The notes under the pieces: model-generated
Database searches by the model: none
Told to the model about the DNA's origin: nothing
The model's input: the letters and a program-made list of their open reading frames with translations, nothing else
Part shown: piece after piece, positions 45,131 through 55,167 of the stretch
Numbering within the stretch: position 1 is the stretch's first letter
How the letters are laid out: every line of letters starts with the position of its first letter
NCBI RefSeq assembly: GCF_963676685.1
Contig: NC_092354.1
Location: 16,994,746 to 17,058,745 of the forward strand
DNA length: 64,000 bases
Direction: 5' to 3'
From: Mytilus edulis
Taxonomy: Eukaryota; Mollusca; Bivalvia; Mytilida; Mytilidae
Program-made: the position numbers and the translations under genes

Positions 45131-45375
45131 AGTTGGCCCCTTTTCAAAATGTGTACTAGTTCATTGAAAAATAAACTACATAAAATGTTTTTAATATTTC
45201 AATAACAGTCAGAACATAGACATGTGAATATATATTAATTTAATGTGTTGTAAATGTTTATTTTGTGAATGACAGTTAACGCTTAAAGAATTACGGACAC
45301 ATATAAATGTGGTCAATTGGTAATTGGCAATTACAAACAGCCAGAACGTATAAACATGACAACAGTCATAGCTTA

Positions 45376-45865
45376 CACAAAGATGAAAACAGCAGTTTCA
45401 GAGGCATGACAATAGTCATAACTAAACAGAGATGGTAACAAAAAACATTCATGACCACAGTCAGAACTTGAACAGTTTTGTAAACACTCACTGGTATAAA
45501 CCTTGATAATCCAGTGTAAGCGTTCTTGGACTGTCGTGACATGGTTCATCGACTGTCGAGACATAAAAATTAATGATTGTGTAATATATATGTATGCTAA
45601 CAGCAAGTTCTTACGTGTTCATATGGAAACAAACTGGTGATAAACCTAATTAATGTGGTGTAAGTGGTCAATGTGTTACTGAGTGCCAGAACTCACAAAG
45701 AGACATGTGTGAGGGTCTGAATGGGGGGGGGGGTTCTGTTATTCTGTAAACATTTAATTTTCACCCCTTTTTTCTCTAATCTTCAAAAAATAAGTCTATT
45801 CTTTAAAAGTGATTTTTTACGCTGTATTCTTTAATTTTTCCCCAGTTTTCTTTCATCTTAAGCTT
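45376..45865. other. Spacer with a decayed ZF-derived unit
   Basis: At about 45636-45715 is a single unit related to the 84-bp array at 50281 (GGTGATAAACCTAATTAATG, GTCAATGTGTTACTGAGTGC, CACAAAGAGACATGTGTG). A run of 10 G lies near 45725. No gene is recognised. Confidence 0.5.
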
Positions 45866-48253
45866 TAAAAAACAAGAGGCTCTCAAGAGCCTGAATCGCT
45901 CACCTTAATTTTTTTGGTTAAATCTCTCATCAATGATTATTTTGGCTTTTCAATTTATTTAATGTTCTTTGAATCGTCCTATTTTCTTCAAAAGCAAAAA
46001 AAAAATCATTTTCTCCTATGTTCTATTTTAGCCATAGGAGCTATGTTTCTGACATACAAGGAAATGAAATATAAAATTTATACTAGATACTCTGAAACTC
46101 ATTTAGCCTAAGTTTGGCTGAAATTGATACAGCAGTTTCAAAGGAGAAGATTTTTTAAAGTAAGTCAACATGATGAACAAATTGTGAAAAAAGTCTTTAA
46201 AGGGCAATAACTCCTTAAGGGGTCAATTGACAATTTTGGTCAAATTGACTTATTTGTAGATCTTACTTTGCTTAACATTTTTGCTATTAACAGTTTATCT
46301 GTATCTATAATAATATTCAAGATAATAACCAAAAACTGCAAAATTTCTTTAAAATCATCAATTCAGGGGCATTATACCTGAAAAACCAGTTACCCAATTC
46401 GGCTGAAAATTTCAGGACAGTTAAACCTTGACCTAATAAATACTTTAACTTCTTGTCTTATTTGCTCTAAATGCTGGAGTTTTTGAGGTATAAGCCAAAA
46501 ACTGCATTTTACCCTGTGTTCTATTTTTAGCCATGACGGCCATGTTTTTTGACGAAATAAAAAATAAAGCACAAACTTTATTTTATACACCCTACTGATC
46601 ATTCAGTTGAAGTTTGGTTGAATTTGGTTTAGTAGTTTAAGAGGAGAAGATTTTTTAAAGTTAGCAAATATGATGAACAAATTGTGAAAAATTGTCATTA
46701 AAGGACAATAACCCCTTAAGGGGTCAATTGACAATTTTGGTCATATTAACTTATTTGTAGATCTTACTTTGCTGATCATTTTTGCTGTTTACAGTTTATC
46801 TTTATCTATAATAATATTCAAGATAATGACCAAAAACTGCAAAATTTCCTTAAAATTACCAATTAAGTGGCAGCAACCCAACAATGGTTTGTTTGATTCA
46901 TCTGAAAATTTCAGGGCTGATAGATCTTGACCTAATGAACATTTTTACCCCACGTCAGATTTGCTCTAAATGCTTTCGTTTTTGAGATATAAGCCAAAAA
47001 CTGCATTTGACCCCTATGTTCTATTTTAAGTAACAGCGGCCATGTTTTTTGACAGATCAAAAATCGAAGCACACACTTTGTGCAGGATAATCTAAGGAAC
47101 AATCATGCTAAGTTTCATCCAAATCCATTCAGTAGTTTCAGAGGAGAAGATTTTTTAAAGTTAGCAAATGTGATGAACAAATTGTGAAAAATTGTCATTA
47201 AAGGACAATAACCCCTTAAGGGGTCAATTGACAATTTTGGTCATTTTAACTTATTTGTAGATCTTACTTTGCTGATCATTTTTGCTGTTTACAGTTTATC
47301 TTTATCTATAATAATATTCAAGATAATGACCAAAAACTGCAAAATTTCCTTAAAATTACCAATTAAGTGGCAGCAACCCAACAATGGTTTGTTTGATTCA
47401 TCTGAAAATTTCAGGGCTGATAGATCTTGACCTAATGAACATTTTTACCCCCGTCAGATTTGCTCTAAATGCTTTCGTTTTTGAGATATAAGCCAAAAAC
47501 TGCATTTGACCCCTATGTTCTATTTTAAGTAACAGCGGCCATGTTTTTTGACAGATCAAAAATCGAAGCACACACTTTGTGCAGGATAATCTAAGGAACA
47601 ATCATGCTAAGTTTCATCCAAATCCATTCAGTAGTTTCAGAGGAGAAGATTTTTTAAAGTTAGCAAATGTGATGAACAAATTGTGAAAAATTGTCATTAA
47701 AGGACAATAACCCCTTAAGGGGTCAATTGACAATTTTGGTCATTTAACTTATTTGTAGATCTTACTTTGCTGATTATTTTTGCTGTTTACGGTTTATCTT
47801 TATCTATAATAATATTCAAGATAATGACCAAAAACTGCAAAATTTCCTTAAAATTACCAATTAAGTGGCAGCAACCCAACAATGAATTGTTTGATTCATC
47901 TGAAAATTTCAGGGCTGATAGATCTTGACCTAATGAACATTTTTACCCCTTGTCAGATTTGCTCTAAATGCTTTCGTTTTTGAGATATAAGCCAAAAACT
48001 GCATTTGACCCCTATGTTCTATTTTAAGTAACGGCGGCCATGTTTTTTGACGGATCAAAAATCGAAGCACACACTTTGTGCAGGATAATCTAAGGAACAA
48101 TCATGCTAAGTTTCATTCAAATCCATTCAGTAGTTTCAGAGGAGAAGATGTTTGAAAAATTGTTAACGACGACGACGACGTCGACGACGACGACGACGAC
48201 GGACGCCAAGTGATGAGAAAAGCTCACATGGCCTTTTAGGCCAGGTGAGCTAA
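45866..48253. mobile_element. Element with four 500-bp tandem units and terminal hairpins
   Basis: The left side has the palindrome AGGCTC-TCAA-GAGCCT (45877-45892) followed by GCTCACCTT. The right side ends AGGTGAGCTAA within a 13-bp stem (AGCTCACATGGCC, loop TTTTA, GGCCAGGTGAGCT, 48221-48251). The landmark GGAGAAGAT recurs at about 46143, 46643, 47143, 47642 and 48141, so units are about 500 bp; units 2-4 are the most alike. A GACGACGAC run (48168-48200) precedes the right end. Noncoding. The inverted GCTCACCT and hairpins suggest a Helentron-like element, but this is inference. Confidence 0.65.
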
Positions 48254-50280
48254 AAAGAGTAAAAACATTCTTTTAAATGAATGAGAACTGTGATTTCCAA
48301 ACAACAGCAAGGCGTTCATTTGTTTCTCAACAATGACGTGTTGACGTGTATTGTTCTGCATGATTTAAGTGCTAGTTCCTTAAAGTAACAAGTCCAAGTT
48401 CTCATCAGTTCTTTCCAGTGATTTTGGCTACATATAAGAAGATGTGGTGTAATTGCCAATGAAACAACTATTCAAAGAGATCAAATGACACAGAAATTAA
48501 CAACTTTAGGTCACTGTACGGCATTCAACAATGAACAAAAGCCAACCGCATAGTCAGCTATAAACAGGGGCGGATTCAGATTTTTTGAAAGAGGGGCCGT
48601 ATTTTGTAAAGATAGCCGAGAAGAACGAGTCGAAATTTTTTTTTGGCTCCTTTTTAGGACTAAAAACATAAAATAAGTGAAATATGCACTTATTAAACGG
48701 TTCCTGGCGTTGGGCATGCATATTTTGTAGTTGCTGGTAAGGTTTAAGGGTTGGACATTTTAGATGCCGTATCTCCCTATTAATTTCTATCATTAAATGA
48801 TAGTTTAGATCCAAAAGCTATGTACTGATAGATTTAATGTGTGATTTGTCAGTAAAACATAGGCATGGTAAATTCTCGCACGTTTGTTGTAAGGTAAGTT
48901 AGAATAACCTCACAGAGTTGTTGTTGTTAACAAGATATACGCTGGGCTATTCGATTGAATTTGAAATACGATCGACACAAGTAAAAAAAGACAAACAAGA
49001 AATTTTTATCCAAATGTTTGGTTGATATGTTTCACCCAACAACATTAAGGGTTCCAAATCAATCAAAGGCTTAGAATGAGTCTGAAATGACAACGAATTT
49101 ATGAATGCCGGCCGACAAATGAAGACATAAAGGCCATACACAGCAGGCAGGTTGCAGTCTGGTCTTGAAAAAAGTATTCCATATATATCAGTTCGGCGAA
49201 ACAGAAATCCCGTCAGACATGAAAACCGCTGCCACAAAAAAATATGCCCGCTTTTATTCATCATGTTCATTTCATGCTAAATAATTCTGTTGGGAATTTT
49301 CGTTTCTAATAGCAAAAAAGTGGACAAGATTTTTCAGTGTTTTGCGTGTAGAATTTTTGTTTAAGGCAAAAATCAGAGTCAATTTTTTTTCTCTCAAAAT
49401 ATATCTAAGACTGTCTCCTCAAATCAAATGGTTCGTACTTACGACTTTAAATCTATATAAAGCTTATACTAACTGGGGATTATTATTCAGCTATATTATT
49501 TTAAAATAGGCTGGGGCGTTCGGGGTCAAACATGTTTCCGTAGTTAGATACTATTGCTGTGGAATTTTTTTTTATGAGTGTGTAATAGTCTATAGAGCAT
49601 TACTTTCTGTTTGGTGGAATAGTGAAATAGAAGTCAATATGTTCTTGCTAAATCCTGTGTCGCTTTGAAGGAGTCATGATTGTCATCCTCAGCCTACGCA
49701 ATGTGTTACTGAAATTTGAATTTCAAAATGACTGAGAGACGTTTTATTCGACAAACTACACTCCACCATATCGAATCACATGAATTTGAAAATCAGTAAA
49801 TTCCAGCGAAAAATATCTTTATAAGTCAACAATTGTCATATTAAAATTAAATAGTGGTACACGGGAAATGGCAAAGCTCACCATGTTCACGAAGTCTAGT
49901 CTGATTAATCAATTTAAAAAAAAAGTCCGAGCAAAAAAGGGGGGAGCGAACGCCCTCTACGCCCATCTCTTGATCCGCCACTTAATTAAAAGTCCGAGTA
50001 GAAGTATTGGAAACCAGTTTACATTGACTGAATCCTATAGTCTGTTATCACGAAACCAAAAAAGGTTTTTACAATGATAATTTTGATAATTTTCTTAAAA
50101 TTTTAAGAAGGGAAAATTCTGTTAACAGTTAATTTTTAGCGTTTTCTTTTATTAATCATTCAATATTTATTATATTTTTAGACCACACATTTCTCTAATC
50201 TTTTTTTTTTTGCCCATTATTCTCTTATCTTCATTTTTAAGGGCATTATTCTCTAATCATTTAACCCCATCCAAACCCTC
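48254..50280. other. Intergenic with partial repeats
   Basis: The stretch 48430-48565 is a mussel dispersed repeat (GATGTGGTGTAATTGCCAAT). At 48567 the left end of the GGGGCGGATTCAG short-element family begins but has no partner, and 49940-49985 carries a right end (CTTGATCCGCCACTTAATT). A 107-codon minus-strand frame at 48947-49270 matches nothing I know and is not called. Confidence 0.4.
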
Positions 50281-50791
50281 ATGTGTACACATACTGGTGA
50301 TAACCATAATAAATGTGATACAAATGTTCAATGTTTATCTGAGAGTCAGAACTCACAAAAATACATGTGTACACATACTGGTGATAACCATAATAAATGT
50401 GATACAAATGTTCAATGTTTATCTGAGAGTCAGAACTCACAAAAATACATGTGTACACATACTGGTGATAACCATAATAAATGTGATACAAATGTTCAAT
50501 GTTTATCTGAGAGTCAGAACTCACAAAGAGACATGTGTACACATACTGGTGATAAACGTAATAGATGTGATATACATGTTCAATGTATTACTGAGAGCCA
50601 GAACTCACAAAGAGACATGTGTACACATACTGGTGATAAACGTGATAAATGTTATACAAATGTTCAATGTATTACTGAGAGTCAGAACTCACAAAAATAC
50701 ATGTGTACACATACTGGTGATAACCCTAATAAATGTGATATTAGTGTTCAATGTTTTACTGAGAGCCAGAACTCACAAAGAGACATGTGTA
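50281..50791 (+). repeat. 84-bp ZF-derived tandem array, about 6 units, frame open
   Basis: The 84-bp unit encodes 28 residues aligned to a C2H2 finger: THTGDNHNKCDTNVQCLSES + QNSQKYMC. The linker THTGD and first Cys and last His survive. The second Cys is Asn, His or Ser, the first zinc His is Tyr or Asp, and the core Leu is Ser. Two new Cys (VQC, MCT) are constant. The ATG-led frame stays open through about six units and on into the adjoining transposon end (to 50808). Another plus frame and a minus frame are also open, so coding is unproven. One more unit lies beyond the transposon, at 52104-52190. Confidence 0.75.
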
Positions 50792-52099
50792 TGTTCCAGA
50801 CCGTATGAGTATTTTGACCGTACGCGTACGGTCCGGACCGTATGCGTATTCTCGTACGGTCCGACCATACGCGTACGATCGGACCGTACGAGTATACTCA
50901 TACGGTCTAGTACGAACTGGACCATACCGGTATTTGACCGTATGGGTATATTTTAGACAAAGATTTATCAACAAACTTTTATTGCGTTTTACAAATTAAC
51001 ATTTAATAATGTATTACAATTAGATAAATAAAGTAAACTAGTGAACATTTAATTGAATTGAATAGTTCTGAAATTAATTGTCTATCGAAATCCTGTTTTG
51101 GCACTCTCGGCCCGGGTGACACTTGCATTTTTCACATTTGCATGTCTTTGTCAGGCATGTTCCTTTGCATTTGCTTGTCTTTGTCAGGCATGTTCCTTTA
51201 CATTTGCATCTCTTACTTGAAAGAGAAAAACTTGCTTGTTTTGCGATGGCATGCAAGGATATTCAGTTTGTACTCCAATGTTCAGTTTCAATTTTTCTTG
51301 TCAAAAGTTCAATATTACCCATATCATATAACATGAGTTCAATATACCAAATTCGCATGCTAGCTTGTACAAATTTGCATCTTAACTCTACATAATAATC
51401 TGGGAAGATCTCATGATGCCCTATCAACAACTGGTATTCGCACAGTGACAAAACTACCTTTTTCAATTTTTGCATCAGTTTTTGATACTTTTTTATTATA
51501 TTTTCTCATTGTATTTTCGACAGATTTTTTATAATTTTTGTCAAGTATCTTTCGTATATTCTGTCGTGAGACGTCATTTGTCCGTAGTCCATTGCTATGG
51601 TACAGTTGTCAGTTATAATGTCATTCAGAATCATAAAATCATCAACTGCCATGATTTCGTCCTGTGTCGGTCTGTAGTCTGAACCATCGTATTCTGTAGA
51701 TATTTCTGACGTTTCAGTTCGTCGTCGTTTTCGGGCAGGTTGAACAGTTTCTGCCTGTAAGTCGTTTTCAGCATCCGGCTCACGGGCTGTGAGTCGGTCT
51801 CAGCATCTGTCTGTGTACATGTATTTCTGACATGCTAAATACATGAGATTAACGGATTAAATTACCGCGACTTTTTTGAATAATTAAAATATTATGTTTT
51901 TATTCCAATTACTATTTTAAATTTTATATTAATTCGAGATTTCAGTTATGTTGATCTGTAATATACATTCGTATGTAAGGAACTTGATCTACTTCTTAAA
52001 ATCAGTCAGACCGTACGCGTACGGCCCGACCGTATGCGTACGGCCCGACCGTATGCGTATTTGAAACGTACAGTCCAAATACTCATACGGTCGGGAACA
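50792..52099 (-). mobile_element. Terminal-inverted-repeat transposon, 4-bp target duplication, decayed
   Basis: The 1308-bp element begins TGTTCCAGACCGTATGAG and ends CTCATACGGTCGGGAACA. The inverted repeat is about 33 bp with three mismatches, continued by palindromic CGTACGG-rich subterminal DNA on both sides (to about 50955 and from about 52012). It is flanked by TGTA at 50788-50791 and 52100-52103, and the ZF-derived array resumes exactly after it. On the minus strand are remnants of a protein: an NLS-like PARKRRRTETSE segment (about 51710-51740), a further ORF (51263-51475) and a Cys-rich tail CKCKGTCLTKT...CHPGREC (51074-51256). TGT...ACA ends with a 4-bp duplication match Ginger-type transposons. 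No DDE core remains visible. Confidence 0.75.
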
Positions 52100-52103
52100 T
52101 GTA

Positions 52104-52279
52104 CACATACAGGTGATAAACGTAATAAATATGATACCAATGTTCAATGTATTACTGAGAGCCAGAACTCTCAAAGAGACATGTGTAAAAAAAACAAAAA
52201 AAATTTCTCATGGTCAAAAACAATTTTTTTCCCCTCCAAAAACTGAAAACAAACTTTTTTTTCAACAAAAAAAACATAG

Positions 52280-52310
<31 letters not shown>

Positions 52311-52895
52311 GTTTGCTGCCTAAATTACACAACACTGTATGGTGCATTGGCGGATCCATGTATTTGAATGGGGACATGTAGTTGGAACCACCACCCTTTT
52401 TGTCACGAATATTCTACTGACAGCTAGAACTCACCATAGAGTCACGTGGACACATGCTGTGATATACCTACTTAATGTGTTGTAATTGTTCAAAGTTTGT
52501 ATTTTATTTTCCTTAAAAATCTACTATGAATTACCACTTGACGTCAATTCGTTGTTGACAATTTTAGTCATGGCATTCTTCTTGTGCATACATGTGAAAA
52601 TCAGCGAAGTTGTGTCCCTTTTCTAATCAGTGAATTTTCTAGCAAAAAAACCCAACTGTTAAAAATTAATAATATTTAAATTACTATCATAAAAATAATT
52701 CAAATTAAGGAGAAATTCAGTTGGTAAACAAACAATAAAAGTGTAATAACAAATATTTTAAAAACTGCAAGTCAAACCAATAATTGGTTTTATAAAATTT
52801 CTACAGCTAGGTGCAATTTCTTTATGTTATATGTTAAAAATAAAAATTAAAAATGTTTTATATCTTAAAAATAGTTGGAACTTCTACAAATACAT
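52104..52895. other. End of the ZF-derived array and spacer
   Basis: 52104-52190 completes the interrupted 84-bp array (GGTGATAAACGTAATAAATA, CAATGTATTACTGAGAGCC). 52280-52299 is 20 consecutive C. A more decayed unit lies at about 52420-52500 (AGTCACGTGGACACATGCTG). No gene was seen. Confidence 0.5.
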
Positions 52896-53160
52896 GATAC
52901 GAAATAGTAAACATGTATAAAGTCCAGGGGTACGAAATAGTAAACATGTATAAAGTCCAGGGATACGAAATAGTAAACATGTATAAAGTCCAGGGGTACG
53001 AAATGGTAAATTGATGAATTTGGTTGATATGGTACGAAATGGTTGTTGGTTTTTTTAATCATTGTTACGATATGGTTAATCTTAGATACGAAATGGAATT
53101 TCGAATTTGGGGTACAAAATGGCAGAGGTACGAAATATCCAAGGTACGAAACTACTTGCT
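52896..53160 (+). repeat. Irregular cluster of TACGAAAT motifs
   Basis: About ten occurrences of (G)GTACGAAAT(GG) or close variants. The first three lie in 33-bp units (AGTAAACATGTATAAAGTCC); the later ones are irregularly spaced. No coding frame is convincing. Confidence 0.6.
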
Positions 53161-54260
53161 ACCGGTAGTGCTCCTGTCAGAGGCGGACCTTACCGTTTAG
53201 ACATGTACAAAGAATGATAACGTACGTTGGTCTCATTCCCTCGACTTATATTGGCCCTGTATAAGTAAAATCGCAAAAATAACTAGACCAAGTAAGTTTA
53301 CTGTTATAAACTGGAGTGAAAAAATGTATTACATAAGGGACATATAATACATGTATTGTATTATATGTCTCTGATTACATGTAAGACACTTAAAATTACC
53401 TGAAAACTAAGAAACTAGTATCCACTTGTACATGTTGTACAGATGCCGGGGAACGGCCACAGACCACAATTAATTCCTCTATCAGTTCTTTATAACCTTT
53501 TGCATCACTAAAAAAATTGCACCATGCACTTTTGTCAATTTTTTTGTGTGTGTAATGTATTGTCCTAGTCCAAATATATATCAAAAATTCAGAAAGATTG
53601 AAACAATCACTTTTACAAATTTAGCCAATACACATCCATACCCCTATTGACAAGTCAAGAGATGTTCCGAAAACTGTAAATATCACCTTTTTGCACTTGG
53701 CCTAATCACTCATTCCATATCAAAATCAGTTAAAATACAACATCCAAAAATTTATTTGACCTCTCTTCTTCCATTTCCACTTAAACAGATTTTAGGAATG
53801 AGTGAGGAAGGGAAAGAAAAAAAATTAAGGAAAAATACACTCTAATTAAAAGGAACTATATTCTTGCGGGGTCATTAATTGTGGTCTTGGGCCAGACTTA
53901 CATTTGCCTCTTTGAGATCTTAGATACATTTGTACATGTATATATAGGTTATGTCTTGCAATCCTAATGATTGCAAAATTTATTATGAGACAACATCCAT
54001 CAACGTTCAGATGAAGTAGATGTATATATCATTATGTAGGCAATTTTATGAACTTCAACAATGAGAAACCCCTTAACTCGTCAGGTCCATTATATGAAAA
54101 CACCATGTACACAGCACCACAAATAGGGTCTCTCCATATTCAGACACCGTCACACCCCAATAGTCCAACACCCCATTAGTTTCAACACCATTTGGTCCGA
54201 CCACCCATTGAATACAGATGTATAATTTTGTAGGTAAAAGTACCACCTTTTAAATAAGAT
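53161..54260. other. Intergenic, nothing recognised
   Basis: No supportable gene. A minor palindrome TACATGTATTGTATTATATG lies near 53350, and GTCCGACCACCC-type CACCCC motifs near 54150-54210. Confidence 0.3.
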
Positions 54261-54263
54261 TAA

Positions 54264-54546
54264 GGGAGCTACCATTTGATTTTTATGGGGGGGCTAGGAT
54301 GAAAAATTTTGTCCTGCATTTTTTTTTAGTTGTAATCTCTGTCCTGCCTTTTTATTTTTCACTCTTTCCGGTCCTGCCTTTTTTTTTTATTAGTTTGTCC
54401 TGACTTTTTTTTGATAAATTGTCATCCTGCCTTTTTTTTTTTGCAAAGTGTCTCATCCTGCCTTTTTTTTTACTCAGAACTCCTGTCCTGCCTATTTTTT
54501 TCAAATTTCATCCTAGCCCCCCCATAAAAATCAAATGGTAGCTCCC
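54264..54546. mobile_element. PIF/Harbinger-like MITE (283 bp)
   Basis: The left end GGGAGCTACCATTTGATTTT and its continuation through the run of seven G and CTAGGATGAAA are mirrored at the right end over more than 40 bp with almost no mismatch. TAA flanks both sides (54261-54263 and 54547-54549), as expected for the 3-bp TWA target of PIF/Harbinger transposons. The interior is five T-rich copies of GTCCTGCCTTTTTTTT-like sequence. No ORF. Confidence 0.75.
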
Positions 54547-54549
54547 TAA

Positions 54550-55084
54550 CATTTATCAACTTTCTTAAAACTCTTGTGAATAAAGAAAATGTGAGGAGCA
54601 CACATTAATGAATTTACAGTGTAAAAAAAAATGGGTCCAGAATTTAAAAGGAAAGTAGTGATTTGGTCCAGCTGAAAAAGGTTTAAAATTAGCACTTCGG
54701 AAGCTGTCAAAAGATTTCTAAACGCCCTAAACATAAAATTGTCCAGATTTTGAGTAAGAGATGATGAAGTTTCTATAATTTTTTATATAATTTGTCTCAA
54801 AAGTAGTTTAGTACAACACACTCATTGAGACAGTAAAAATTTCATTGTGAAAGCGCAGGTTGGATTTTAAAAAAATTTCACACAATTATGTTCTATAAGA
54901 AATGCACTACAAATTAATTGTGGTCTACATGGTCTAGGACCTAAGAATAATTCTTGTACATGTTGTACAAAGTATGGAATTAAATAACCCAAAATAAGCA
55001 GATGCATAAATGCAGAGAATGTCAAAATAAATATTGTTGTCAGGTCATGCAGGTTGTATGACTTGTGTGAAATTTGGGGGAAAG
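54550..55084. other. Upstream region of ZF gene C
   Basis: It shares GAATAAAGAAAATGTGAGG with 22162 and GATGCATAAATGCAGAGA with 6838. No gene was seen. Confidence 0.4.
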
Positions 55085-55135
55085 AATCAAAAGATGTATA
55101 AATGTCTTTATTTTATTATTTTGTTCCTTACAGAA
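55085..55135 (+). promoter_or_regulatory. Conserved 3' splice site region, gene C
   Basis: AATCAAAAGATGTATAAATG, a T-rich tract and TTTTGTTCCTTACAG align with the acceptors of genes A and B. It implies the exon begins at 55136 and that the in-frame ATG at 55102 is intronic. Confidence 0.55.
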
Positions 55136-55167
55136 CCGTACAAGATCATACATGCACATCAAAAAGA

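Larger units (their letters stand above)
39975..45375 (+). repeat. Segmental duplication, expanded copy
   Basis: This 5.4-kb segment is colinear with the 1.25 kb at 60080-61325. Shared blocks include GAAGAAGCCGGTATTCCCGG, ATAGTAACGTTTCTGAACGC, GACCTTTGGCTGTAAATGTT and CAGGCTGCAGTTGGCCCC. The excess is accounted for by the 51-bp array, an inserted element (about 41062-42345), the 53-bp array, a short element (43346-43488) and the 38-bp arrays with an internal duplication. Confidence 0.75.

Noticed and set aside
44775-45147. Overlapping minus-strand frames of YICSNVVIGSLSR type
   Set aside because: The 38-bp unit lacks stops in several frames, so all three minus frames are open. No initiation context or domain is seen.
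45866-48253. Classical Helitron (5'-TC...CTRR-3')
   Set aside because: On neither strand do the ends give TC and CTRR at sensible distances from the hairpins. Only a looser Helentron-like reading fits.
48947-49270. 107-codon minus-strand frame
   Set aside because: No recognisable domain, no paralogue in the window and no splice or start evidence. Left uncalled.
50210-50956. 248-codon frame in a second phase across the 84-bp array
   Set aside because: It is a shadow of the ZF-derived array and runs on into transposon end palindromes.
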